From Isosphaera pallida ATCC 43644 (GTDB taxonomy: Bacteria; Planctomycetota; Planctomycetia; Isosphaerales; Isosphaeraceae): a stretch of DNA of 64,000 nucleotides. Shown in pieces: positions 19,267 through 28,333 of this stretch (position 1 is the stretch's first letter; every line of letters starts with the position of its first letter). Below the pieces are notes generated by a model, which worked only from the letters and a program-made list of their open reading frames with translations, made no database searches and was not told where the DNA came from. The translations under genes and the position numbers were made by a program. The stretch is taken from NCBI RefSeq assembly GCF_000186345.1, contig NC_014962.1:2046001-2110000 (forward strand), in the 5' to 3' direction.

Positions 19267-19934
19267 TTGTCTGAAGCAGTGCTGACAATCCACCGGATCA
19301 TCAATGGCCCGAGGTCGAATCCCATCCCCCGACGGTGGGTTTCCTGATCATCGCCCCTCCCAACAAGGTCGTTCGAACAGCCCGAGGGGCCGCTCTGGAC
19401 AACAGGACCCGCGCCTCATTCCCTAACCCATTCCGGTTCATCAACGCGAGTTGCTCACCCCCGACGGGCTCGCGTCGGGGTGATCAACGGGATGTGAAGC
19501 CGCGCGAGGCCGTTTCGAGAAGATTGAATTGAATTGAATTGATCGGGTCGAACCCGCTTGAACTGGAATCCGGCCTTGTTCGATTCGGGCGGCTGGGCTA
19601 AAACCCGATTCGCAACCGACCCCAACGGGGTTCGGCCGTCCGAATCAACTCGGTTCGGTTCCCCGACACGACATCCTTGATCCAGACGCTCTGCGAACCC
19701 TCTCCGAGACCACGGATGGTCTGGCCGCATCCCGAACCGAGGGTCGTGGAGGATTCCGCCGCGGTGGACACATCCCGCGACGCGATCTTGTCGTGACCTC
19801 TGGATGGATCAAGGGCCGATCGCCACTTCGCTCCACTACCCCGAACGGAACCCAGTTTCACGAATCACCTCGGGTACGTTCCGTGCTTGGTTTGGATCGG
19901 GCGGAGGGGTTCCGGCTCCAGGGATGGAGCGCCC
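19267..19934. other. Long intergenic region upstream of bamA
   Basis: These 668 bases contain no ORF that looks like protein on either strand. The only clear structure is a short TTGAA-type tandem (19522-19542). GGATGGAGC just before 19935 probably serves bamA translation. Confidence 0.55.
19522..19542. repeat. Short tandem repeat of five-base units (ATTGA)
   Basis: The unit ATTGA is repeated four times in direct succession within an otherwise G+C-rich intergenic stretch, about 390 bases before bamA. Its function is unknown; it could be a slippage-prone tract. Confidence 0.6.
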
Positions 19935-22883
19935 ATGCGTCGATGCGATCCTAGACTGGTGGTTCTCCCGGTTGGGTCCAATCGCCCCGCGCGGTCCACG
20001 CCGGGAAAGGCCCGGGCTTGGTCCCGGCCGCGCTTGACCGCGTGGGTGTGGGCGGCGTGCTTAGTCGCCCTCGCCGCGACGCTCTGTTGCTCCGAAGCCG
20101 CCGCGCTTCAGGTTGACGCTCGAGAGACGACAATTCAAGCCGTGGTCCGCGACATTCGCCTGGAAAGCGACGGCACCATCGACGAAAGCCGGGTGCTGGC
20201 CAAACTGTCCACCCGACCCGGTCGCCGATTCGATCCTCAGGTGCTGGATCGCGACGTCAAAACCCTTTATACCACTCATTGGTTCACCCAAGTCGAGACC
20301 CAAGTGATCGAGGCAGGTCCCGGCGCGGTTGATGTGGTGTTCAAGGTGGTCGAAGCTCCGATCCTCAACCAGGTCGAATTTCGGGGCATGACCAAACTCA
20401 AACTCAAGGATGTCGAGCAATCGACTCGTCTTAAAGTCGGCGGTCGTGCCGATCCAGTGCAAACCCGCTTGGCCGTCAACGCGCTGAAGCAACTTTACGC
20501 CGAAAAGGGCTACGAACAGGCTGAGGTGCGGATCGTCGAGGGAGACCAGCTGGGACAAACCCGGGCGATTTTGGAGATCTTTGAGGGTCCGCGCTCGCGC
20601 GTTTCCGAGGTGCAGTTCCGGGGCAATACCGCCTTCTCTTCGGCGTTGTTGAAAACCAAGATTCAAACCCGCGCGGCCATCCTTGGCTTCGGGGGTCGGT
20701 TCTTTCGGGACCAATTGGAGGCGGATGCCCGAGCCTTGAGGGAGTACTACCAAAGTTTGGGGTATCTTGAGGTGCAGGTCTCCGCATCAGCGCTCAGCGG
20801 CGAGACGCCCGGTTCGAAGGTGGTGGCCTTCGACATTGCGGAGGGTCCGCGTTACACGGTGCGTGACGTAACGTTTGAGGGGAACGAGAAGCTCGACGAG
20901 GGGACGTTGCGAGCCAACCTGAAGTTGCACTCGGGCAAAGCCTACCGGGACCTCGATCGGGACGCCGACCGTCAAGCGATTGTCAACACCTACGCCGAGC
21001 GGGGTTATCTCTTCGCGGAGGTGGTTGTCGAGCCGCGATTCACCGAGACCCGGGGCGTGATCGACTTGGTTTACCGTATCCGCGAAGGCGAAGCTTATCG
21101 GTTGGGCGAGCTGGTGGTACGGGGCAACTCGATCACTAAGGACGAGGTGATTCGCCGCGAGGCAGTCATGGCCGGAGTCTTGCCTGGTGAAGTGTTGGAT
21201 CGCAACCGGATTGAAGCGTTTCGGACGCGGTTGGCTAACACTGGCTTCTTCATCACCTCGCCCGAATTGGGCAAACCGATCGAAGTGCGACTGGCCAATC
21301 CACGTCCCGCCAACCAACCCTACGCGGAAATGTCGGTCTCTCCCTCCGGCTTCGGCATTGGCGGAGTTGGCCCGCGAGTTTCCGTCGAAGCCAGCGCAGG
21401 GAGTCCGCCCTCTCAACCGGCTCCTGGTTTAGGTGGACGGGGTCCGGGTCCGTTCCGTTCGGCTCGCATGCAGCAGCCCCCCGAGCTTCCACCATTGGCA
21501 AGCCCACCACCGGCGGACGACCTGGAGGCGGTCCCCTTCGGTCAGGGAGCAGGCGGGTTGTTCGCGCCTCCGCCCGACATCATTCCCGAAACGACCGTGC
21601 CCGTGATCCCGGCTCCCGGCCCCTCCGACCTCACCCTGCCTCCGGGACGCTTGTTGCCCGAACTGGGCGAGCCGCCCATCGGACGTCCCGGCGTGAGCAA
21701 CACCCCGCCAGGCCTGTTCCCCAATCTACCAGGAACCAACTCGACCAGTGTCGGCCCCGACCTCACCGAACCGTTCCCCGAACGATCCTTCGCCGATATC
21801 ATCGCTCAAGTCGAGGAAGGACCAACCGGCCGATTTATGTTCGGTTTTGGCGCAAGTTCATTTGGTGGGCTATATGGACACTTGATTTTTCATGAACGCA
21901 ACTTTGATCTGTTCAATCCACCTCGATCGTTGTCCGACATCACCGATTTCCGCGCCTTCCGGGGCGGTGGTCAGGATTTCCGAGTCGAACTCGCTCCTGG
22001 AACCGTAGCCAACCGGATCGTGGTCTCCTACCGCCACCCTTACTTCTTGGAGTTGCCGGTGGGCATCGGCACCGACTACACGCCCATCGCGCTTGGGGTC
22101 TCGGGCTATACCCTCAACCGTTTCTTCCCGGATTTCAACGAGGGCCGCACTGGGGGCCGGTTCTCGATCGGCGGTCAGTTCACCCCCTCAGCCTACGCCG
22201 ACCTCGCCTTCCGGATCGAAGACGTCAACTTCGATGGCTTCCGCTATCCCGCTCCCGCCGATTACCTAGCCGCGGCCGGTCACACCACCCTGGCGACATT
22301 GCGTCCCAGTCTTCGATTCGACAGTCGGGACAACCCGGTGATCCCCAGTGCGGGCGGCTATCTGGAAATGGCTTTCGAGCAAGGTTGGGGGGACTTCACC
22401 TTCTCCAAGGCCACCGTCGAGGGCCGCAAGTATTTCACCGTGTTCAGCCGGCCTGACGGCACCGGCAAGCATATCATCAGTACACGCGGGTTTTACGGCG
22501 TCTCAACCCGCGACCTGCCGGTGTACGAACGCTTCTTTGCGGGCGACTTCCGCTCGATGCGCGGCTTCGCCTTCCGCGGGGTCGGCCCCTACGCCCTCAA
22601 CGCCAACCTCGGCGGCGTGATGTCCTTGGTCGGCTCGGTCGAGTACCAATTCCCCTGGACCGCCGACGACCGGTTCCAACAAGTGATCTTTTGCGACTTC
22701 GGCACGGTTGAAAACGATTACACGATCAGCACCTTCCGGGCTGCCGTCGGAACCGGCGTGCGGATTATCATCCCCGCGCTCTCTCAACAATTGCCGCTGG
22801 CGTTCGACTTGGCGTTCCCAGTCGTCAAAGGACCAGATGATCGGGAACAAATCTTCACCTTCTTCATCGGTGCCTTCTGGTGA
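19935..22883 (+). CDS. bamA: Outer membrane protein assembly factor BamA (Omp85)
   Basis: The 982-residue protein inserts beta-barrel proteins in the outer membrane. A basic start and hydrophobic stretch (AWVWAACLVALAATLCCSE) form a signal peptide. Several POTRA domains follow, with typical segments such as RVSEVQFRGNTAFS, YTVRDVTFEGNEKLDE and RLGELVVRGNSITKDE. Between the POTRAs and the barrel lies an insert of about 150 residues rich in Pro and Gly (around 21330-21800). The barrel includes FRSMRGFAFRGVGP, the loop-6 VRGF-type motif, and ends FFIGAFW with a terminal aromatic residue as expected. I chose ATG 19935 over 19887 because GGATGGAGC lies just before it and the signal peptide then has normal length. 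A strong hairpin follows the stop. Confidence 0.92.
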   Translation: MRRCDPRLVVLPVGSNRPARSTPGKARAWSRPRLTAWVWAACLVALAATLCCSEAAALQVDARETTIQAVVRDIRLESDGTIDESRVLAKLSTRPGRRFDPQVLDRDVKTLYTTHWFTQVETQVIEAGPGAVDVVFKVVEAPILNQVEFRGMTKLKLKDVEQSTRLKVGGRADPVQTRLAVNALKQLYAEKGYEQAEVRIVEGDQLGQTRAILEIFEGPRSRVSEVQFRGNTAFSSALLKTKIQTRAAILGFGGRFFRDQLEADARALREYYQSLGYLEVQVSASALSGETPGSKVVAFDIAEGPRYTVRDVTFEGNEKLDEGTLRANLKLHSGKAYRDLDRDADRQAIVNTYAERGYLFAEVVVEPRFTETRGVIDLVYRIREGEAYRLGELVVRGNSITKDEVIRREAVMAGVLPGEVLDRNRIEAFRTRLANTGFFITSPELGKPIEVRLANPRPANQPYAEMSVSPSGFGIGGVGPRVSVEASAGSPPSQPAPGLGGRGPGPFRSARMQQPPELPPLASPPPADDLEAVPFGQGAGGLFAPPPDIIPETTVPVIPAPGPSDLTLPPGRLLPELGEPPIGRPGVSNTPPGLFPNLPGTNSTSVGPDLTEPFPERSFADIIAQVEEGPTGRFMFGFGASSFGGLYGHLIFHERNFDLFNPPRSLSDITDFRAFRGGGQDFRVELAPGTVANRIVVSYRHPYFLELPVGIGTDYTPIALGVSGYTLNRFFPDFNEGRTGGRFSIGGQFTPSAYADLAFRIEDVNFDGFRYPAPADYLAAAGHTTLATLRPSLRFDSRDNPVIPSAGGYLEMAFEQGWGDFTFSKATVEGRKYFTVFSRPDGTGKHIISTRGFYGVSTRDLPVYERFFAGDFRSMRGFAFRGVGPYALNANLGGVMSLVGSVEYQFPWTADDRFQQVIFCDFGTVENDYTISTFRAAVGTGVRIIIPALSQQLPLAFDLAFPVVKGPDDREQIFTFFIGAFW

Positions 22884-22896
22884 TCCTCCAAGCTAG

Positions 22897-22948
22897 GACC
22901 GGATCATCCAAGGTTTGAACCACCAGGTTGAACAGGGATGATCCGGTC
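22897..22948. terminator. Large inverted repeat between convergent genes, probable bidirectional terminator
   Basis: GACCGGATCATCC (22897-22909) is the exact reverse complement of GGATGATCCGGTC (22936-22948), giving a perfect 13-base stem with a 26-base spacer that can itself fold. It begins 14 bases after the bamA stop and lies before the stop of the minus-strand gene at 23092. No T tract follows, so this would be a stem-only terminator or an RNA-stabilising hairpin. Confidence 0.55.
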
Positions 22949-23091
22949 TCGTCACCTTGCAAGGTCGGACGACACCAACATCCGTCGATCCTCTTTAACT
23001 TGATCGCATGGCGTCAAGCGAGGATCGTTGAGGAGACTGGATGGATTGAGCTGAACGTCTCTCTCACGAGGAGACGAAGGAAGATTCACCG

Positions 23092-26000
23092 TCACGCCCT
23101 GTCGGGATTGGCCGATGCGGGAGGGTCCGACGGAGTTGATTGACGGGGCGGGTTTTCTTCCGGTTGGGGGACCGGTTGAGTTCGAGGCTCGACCGGTGTG
23201 TCGGTTGCCGGAGGGGGTTGGGTCACGGCGATGGGTGGGCTGGAAACTGATTGGGAATCGGACGAAGGTTGATCATTGGAGGCGTCCGAAGCCGTTCTGT
23301 TGGCCGAACGATCGGGCGCGGGTGGGATTGGGCGTCCCAACTGATTGAGATAGTATTCCATCACTGGACGAACCGCCAGGTCGGGCTGCAGGTCGAGCGC
23401 CTTGGTCAAGGAGTCGCCTGCCTCGACAGGATTGCCCGATTCCAGCTGGACCAGACCCAAGTTGAAGTAGTAACTCGCTAACGCGCGGGTCGATCGCGCT
23501 TCGGCCTGGTTGACGAAACTGGCCAGCAAGAATTCGGGGTTCCCCTTGATGAATCGACTCACGGTGGTGAGTTTACCAATCACCCGTTCAGAACGGGTCC
23601 GGGTGATCGAACCAAACGGTCCCGCCCAGGATTCCCGCGCTCCGTCGTAGTCGCCCAGTAAAACGCGGTAACGCCCTTGACGGAACGCCACCTCAGCTTG
23701 ATCCAGATCGGGGTTGCTAGCCAAATCCTGGTAGACCTTGGACGCGCCATCGGGTTGACCAATCTGACAATAGAGGTCCATCAACATCAGCGGCGTGATC
23801 CTAGGTGCGAAATTGAGATTGTAGGCGGTCTCCAACTGATCCAGGGCAAACTGGGCCGCGCCGAGATCCATCGCCCGATTAGCTAGGTCGATCTGGGTGA
23901 TGTTGGGAGCGAGCTTAGCCTGATCCAACACTTGGTCGATCCGCTCCTTGGTCTGTTCGATCTGTCCAAGTTGCGACTCGAACGCTTCGGTACGGGCGTC
24001 GGGCGGGATCAAGTCGTAGGCGATGCGATCGTGTTGGTAGGCCAAGTCCACGAAGCCCGCGATACGATAGGCTTGTGCGAGATCGAAGTGAAGTCCCGCC
24101 AGGTCTTCCCGACCAGCCTGGTCGCGTGGCGGTGGCGCGGTCTGGATGGCGTAGTTCAACGCGGTGAGGCGTTGCAGAAAACGAAGGTTGAGCAAATCGG
24201 CGCGGGTTCGAACCTGAGTGAGGAGGGCGGCGTTTTCGACGGTTGGCTCGATGCCGGCGATCAAAGCTGATTCGTGGGTGAGCAGATCGCGGTAGGCGTT
24301 GGCCAGGAACTTATAGGCGAAATGATCGTCGGGGTCGGTCGCCAGCGCGAGCCGGGCGTTGCGAATCGCCAGCAGACAATCGGCTGGAGTGGCGATGACA
24401 AGCGTGTTTTCCTTCGCGCCCAGCATGGTTCGTTCCAACCACCGCAGCGCGGCGATCGAGCGGGGTTGGCCGCCGGTGAGGAAGCGACGGGTGAAAAACC
24501 GATCAACCCACGAGGTGCGAGCTGGTGGTCTGGGCGTGGTGGGTACCACGGTGGGACGGCGGAACGCCAGATCGTTGGGGTCGAGGCGGTTGGTGACGAT
24601 CGCCCGCGCGTCGGCTTGAGGAATGGAACCAGCGCGATTGGCGATCAGGGCGATCTGTTGGGAGTCGAACAACGGCACATCGAGCGGACGCCGGGGAACC
24701 CGCCCGAACATCACCACGTTGCCATCGTCGTAAAACGGGGTGAAGTCAGGATTGTTCATCAAACGGGCGTAGGTGTTGAGTGCCTGGGCGTCCAAACCGC
24801 CGACTCGTTTGAAACGGGGCTGCAACCCGACGTATCCGGCCGGAATCATAATCGCACTGATGTTTCGCTCTTTGAAGAAGTCGGCCAGTTGGTTGGGATC
24901 GTCGCGGAGCTTCTCGCGGTAGCCGCGGATCAATTCGCGGTCGGCGGCGGTGGCGAGGTTGGGCCGAGAGTCGATCAGGGTGGGAAACCGTCCTTGACCG
25001 ATCCAGAGCAGGGCATCACCTTGGGAGGTGTTGGTGTTGAGAATCCCGCCTTCGAATCGCGAGTCGCGGAGAAACTCGGCCGCGTCGAAGCTAAAGCGGG
25101 AACGGTCGTATCCCAGGCCGACGATCGGCAAGCCCGAGAGCGCGGTGGAGCCAAAGCCGGAGAGCGACCAGCCCATCAGGGCAATGATCCCCACCAGAGT
25201 CAAGGCACGTCCCCCGGTCGACCATAAGGTCCAGAAGGTGTCGATCCGGGCCTGCTCGCCAAAGGTGCGGTGCCACCACTCCTGGCCGTTGAGGGTCATG
25301 GTGGCAGCCCAGACCAGGGCAAACAAACCAGCCTGGGCAACCGAAAACGCGAAGAGTGCCGAAGCGATCAGGAAGAGATTGAGTCGCGCCAAAGAGAATC
25401 GTTCGCGGTTGAGGCCGAAGGAGGCCAACCCCAGAGCGACCGCGGCGATCCAGAGGATGCGAACACCCAAGATCGCGTCGCCCGCCAGATCGGCGTTGGA
25501 GCGTCCGCCGAAGATCGGCACGTCGTCGAGGAGCGAAGTCAACGCCACCGGCCAGGCCGAAATTGTGGAGGGGTTGAGCAGAGTCGCGGCCAGACAGAGC
25601 GCCAGCAGAGGCAGGCCATACAGTGGTCCTAGACGTCCGTTGCGACCCGCGGGCAGGCAGGCAGCCACCCAAATCGTGCCGATCACAAACGATTCATGAA
25701 GGTTGGCCCACCACGCCAACAATAACGGTAACAGCCAGATGGTGCGGCGGGGGCGATCATCGCCGGCGAGGGTGGCTTTGAGAAGAATCGAGAGGGTCAA
25801 CACGGCTGGAAGCAGCGCCCAGGCGGCCGGTTCCACCCGAGGCTGACCGGCGATTCCCCCTTGAAGGATGGTCCATCCTTCCAACACGGTCCTGCCCTCG
25901 ATGGTGCGTGAGACCGCGAATGGGACGGCTCCGAACGCGATCAAGGTGGTTAAGGCCGCCCACCAAGCGCCTGGTCCGGGCCGACGGATTCGGAGAAGAA

Positions 26001-26526
26001 CCCAGGCGGTGAGCAAGGCGATCAGGCCGGTTGAGAACCCTAGGGTTCCTGCGGCGAATTGTCGTGCCCATTCGATTTGTTGACCGGGTGTCAGTTCGTC
26101 GTAGCGCGGTCCTAGGCCGAAGGTCAACAAGCCGCTGATCGACCCGCCAGTGGGTGCCAAACGCTCGCCCAGCTGATAAAGCTGATACGCAGCGGCCTGA
26201 AACAACCAGGGGATGTTGATCCAACGCTCGCCGCCATGAAGAACCGAGGCGGTCGCGGTCTGGGCCGGTTGACCAGCCTCGGCGATCTGACGCCCAACCG
26301 CCAGATGAGCCCAAATTGGCGAGTCGGAGATCACGTTGCAGGAGAGGATGAGAATCGCCAGCAGGGTGAAGCCGACCACATAGAGGTCGTAGTAGCGATT
26401 CCAGTCGGCGGCTCGCTCGGGGGTCCATGGCTCGGACGAGACGTCCGTTGGGTGGTTGTCCTCAAGGGGGCTGTTCTGCAAGTCGGAGGTCGGTTTCACG
26501 TCGGTGGGGGGCGTGACGGCGCTCAT
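23092..26526 (-). CDS. Large multi-pass membrane protein with TPR-like C-terminal half
   Basis: From ATG 26526 the protein has 1144 residues. The first ~600 residues contain about ten hydrophobic helices in the style of glycosyltransferase or oligosaccharyltransferase-like membrane proteins, beginning DLYVVGFTLLAILIL. After it comes a soluble segment with FEGGILNTNTSQGDALLW and FPTLIDSRPNL, then helical TPR-like repeats (for example ADLAYQH-type stretches around 24000), and a C-terminal tail of ~80 residues rich in Pro, Ser and Asp. I cannot name a catalytic motif with certainty. The upstream in-frame start at 26820 would add ~98 Arg/Pro-rich residues that do not look like protein. Function is unknown; polymer or lipid-linked sugar handling is one possibility. 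Confidence 0.8.
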   Translation of the reverse strand: MSAVTPPTDVKPTSDLQNSPLEDNHPTDVSSEPWTPERAADWNRYYDLYVVGFTLLAILILSCNVISDSPIWAHLAVGRQIAEAGQPAQTATASVLHGGERWINIPWLFQAAAYQLYQLGERLAPTGGSISGLLTFGLGPRYDELTPGQQIEWARQFAAGTLGFSTGLIALLTAWVLLRIRRPGPGAWWAALTTLIAFGAVPFAVSRTIEGRTVLEGWTILQGGIAGQPRVEPAAWALLPAVLTLSILLKATLAGDDRPRRTIWLLPLLLAWWANLHESFVIGTIWVAACLPAGRNGRLGPLYGLPLLALCLAATLLNPSTISAWPVALTSLLDDVPIFGGRSNADLAGDAILGVRILWIAAVALGLASFGLNRERFSLARLNLFLIASALFAFSVAQAGLFALVWAATMTLNGQEWWHRTFGEQARIDTFWTLWSTGGRALTLVGIIALMGWSLSGFGSTALSGLPIVGLGYDRSRFSFDAAEFLRDSRFEGGILNTNTSQGDALLWIGQGRFPTLIDSRPNLATAADRELIRGYREKLRDDPNQLADFFKERNISAIMIPAGYVGLQPRFKRVGGLDAQALNTYARLMNNPDFTPFYDDGNVVMFGRVPRRPLDVPLFDSQQIALIANRAGSIPQADARAIVTNRLDPNDLAFRRPTVVPTTPRPPARTSWVDRFFTRRFLTGGQPRSIAALRWLERTMLGAKENTLVIATPADCLLAIRNARLALATDPDDHFAYKFLANAYRDLLTHESALIAGIEPTVENAALLTQVRTRADLLNLRFLQRLTALNYAIQTAPPPRDQAGREDLAGLHFDLAQAYRIAGFVDLAYQHDRIAYDLIPPDARTEAFESQLGQIEQTKERIDQVLDQAKLAPNITQIDLANRAMDLGAAQFALDQLETAYNLNFAPRITPLMLMDLYCQIGQPDGASKVYQDLASNPDLDQAEVAFRQGRYRVLLGDYDGARESWAGPFGSITRTRSERVIGKLTTVSRFIKGNPEFLLASFVNQAEARSTRALASYYFNLGLVQLESGNPVEAGDSLTKALDLQPDLAVRPVMEYYLNQLGRPIPPAPDRSANRTASDASNDQPSSDSQSVSSPPIAVTQPPPATDTPVEPRTQPVPQPEENPPRQSTPSDPPASANPDRA

Positions 26527-26838
26527 CGTGCGGGGCGATTCCCAAGGGCCGGACGGAACCCGAGCAGAAGGGACGGGACGAGATGCGTTGGGTTTCCAGG
26601 GAAACGGAACCGATCGGCGCGCCGACACCCTGTCTTCAATACGAACCTGGAACGCGGACGTGCAAGGAAAGCGCCAATCGGGACCAACGCGCCGAGGCTG
26701 CGAATCGGCCCGCTTCGTCCGGGGGAGCGGGCGCGACCCGCTCGATCCGCGTCGTCGCGTCACGTTGGGTACGCCGCCGCCGCTCTCTTGGTTCGCTTCC
26801 CTAACCAATTGAACCGCCATCCGACCGTGCCGACCGGC
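26527..26838. other. Spacer between sigma-like gene and membrane/TPR gene
   Basis: These 312 bases lie downstream of the sigma-like gene and upstream of ATG 26526 on the minus strand. The reading frame of the membrane protein stays open through it, but the translation is Arg/Pro/Ser-rich and unlike its neighbours. I see no other feature. Confidence 0.5.
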
Positions 26839-27903
26839 TCAGATCTCCTCGTCCTCCTCATCGCCAAGAATGTCACGGATGTGTTCCACCAGCGCGTTGG
26901 TCAAATAGATGACGTAACGTGGGGTGCAGCCCAGATGTTCGGCGATCTCGTTGTTGGAACATCCTTGGAGCTTGCGTTCCAACACCGTTAGCAATTTCGG
27001 ATGCGAGCGGAGTTTGCGGTTCAAGGCATCCACGATGTCGCGGAATTCCACCATGTCTAGGCCCGATTGACCAATCTCGTCGATCAGCACCGCTTCCACT
27101 TCGCTATCGCTGTGGGCTTGAACGATCTTGTTCCAGCCTTCCGCCTTGTGATTAATCTCCCGCCAAAGTGCGGCGATCCGTCCCCCTAAGGGAGATTGCT
27201 CATCCCAGCTTTCGGTCTTCAACGCTTGGCGCAACCACTGGCGTTGTGGTTCATTACAACGCTTGACCAAGATGCGGAACGACTCGGCATAGGGCCAAAC
27301 CGCCCGTTTGTGGCTGCGGGACATGCGGGAGCGGTGCGACGCCGGCACATCAAACCGGCTCCACAACTCGCGCAGCAACATCGCCGTCGAGGGATTGCGC
27401 ACCAACGTCTCCAGGGATTCGCGGGTGAATCCTCGGGGACGGCCCCGTAGTTTGTAAAACTTGCAGTGGGCGATTCGGCGGAACAGCTTCCAAAAATCCT
27501 CCGAATGATTGAGACGACCTGGAGGAGCCGACCGAATCTGTTGGAGAACGTCAAAGAACGCCTCGGAAATCACGTCCTCGTGGTCGCCCAACGGCAGCGC
27601 GCCTCGGAATTGACTCCGCACGATCCGCACCATCTGATGACGGCACATCAAATACAACACCCCCTCCGCGCCAGGGGCATTGGTTTTGATCAACCGCATC
27701 GCGGTGGTCAAGGTACTCGGCTGACGATGTGGCTCGACTTCGTCGCGCCGGGGCGACATCGCTGGCAACTCCGCACGACGATGACGCGACTTTGGTCCTT
27801 CTGAATCACCCGAAGCGTCAGGGGAACCAAGTGATCGAAACCGGGACAAACCGGCGGAACCGGGTGATCCTCCGCAAGGGGGTGTGGCGTCCGAGTGAGT
27901 CAT
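26839..27903 (-). CDS. ECF-type sigma factor-like regulatory protein
   Basis: The 354-residue protein has a disordered N-terminus (~65 residues), then a sigma region 2-like helix bundle (residues ~68-150, including DHEDVISEAFFDVLQQIR and FWKLFRRIAHCKFYKLRGR) resembling ECF sigma factors. A middle helical domain follows, then a C-terminal helix-turn-helix (NNEIAEHLGCTPRYV) like sigma region 4. The ~150-residue stretch between regions 2 and 4 is much longer than in usual ECF factors. It ends in an acidic tail (DEEDEEI). The start at 27903 is not certain; a later Met near residue 69 would remove the disordered part. A pair of 20-base direct repeats lies upstream (27964-28006) and may be an operator. 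Confidence 0.7.
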   Translation of the reverse strand: MTHSDATPPCGGSPGSAGLSRFRSLGSPDASGDSEGPKSRHRRAELPAMSPRRDEVEPHRQPSTLTTAMRLIKTNAPGAEGVLYLMCRHQMVRIVRSQFRGALPLGDHEDVISEAFFDVLQQIRSAPPGRLNHSEDFWKLFRRIAHCKFYKLRGRPRGFTRESLETLVRNPSTAMLLRELWSRFDVPASHRSRMSRSHKRAVWPYAESFRILVKRCNEPQRQWLRQALKTESWDEQSPLGGRIAALWREINHKAEGWNKIVQAHSDSEVEAVLIDEIGQSGLDMVEFRDIVDALNRKLRSHPKLLTVLERKLQGCSNNEIAEHLGCTPRYVIYLTNALVEHIRDILGDEEDEEI

Positions 27904-28333
27904 CTTAGGGGTCCACCCTCGAGGCGTGGCGGCGAATCGAAGCCATCCATCAACTGATCTCGCGTTGGAAAGGTCGATCTGACTTGGTTGGAAAGGTCGA
28001 TCTGACCTGAATCAAACCCAGCGCGTAACGTGCTTGATCCCACCCATCACGCGAGAGGGTTTGGGTTGGTTGCGTTTCGTTGGGAGCCAGATCGACTCCC
28101 ACGGTCCCCTTCAACGTCGCCTCGGGTTCCGGTTCCGCCGCGACTGGTTTCCTTCGATGGCCTCAACTCTCGTGTGATTCCGTTTCGACTTCTCCTCGTT
28201 GACCCTTCGGTTCCCTGCTCCTTTCTTCGGTTCTGGCGGCGTCACCGAATTTGGTGGAAACGGATGAGAATCGATCATCGCCTTGGTCGTTCTAACCTGA
28301 TTCCAATCTCGCCTGCTCCCCCCTTCAACGACC
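27904..28333. other. Intergenic region upstream of the sigma-like gene
   Basis: These 430 bases lie between the stop of the LRR gene (28334) and the start of the sigma-like gene (27903). A long plus-strand ORF crosses it from 28030 but is Arg/Pro/Ser-rich and runs antisense through the LRR gene, so I reject it. The region holds the direct repeats at 27964-28006. Confidence 0.55.
27964..28006. repeat. Two identical 20-base direct repeats, 23-base period
   Basis: GTTGGAAAGGTCGATCTGAC occurs at 27964-27983 and again, identical, at 27987-28006. Spacing of about two helical turns is typical of tandem operator sites. The repeats lie 61-103 bases before the start of the sigma-like gene, a plausible promoter position. 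A simple local duplication is the alternative. Confidence 0.75.

Noticed and set aside
19522-19542. CRISPR-like or phase-variation repeat
   Set aside because: Only four five-base units are present, with no spacers and no gene directly affected.
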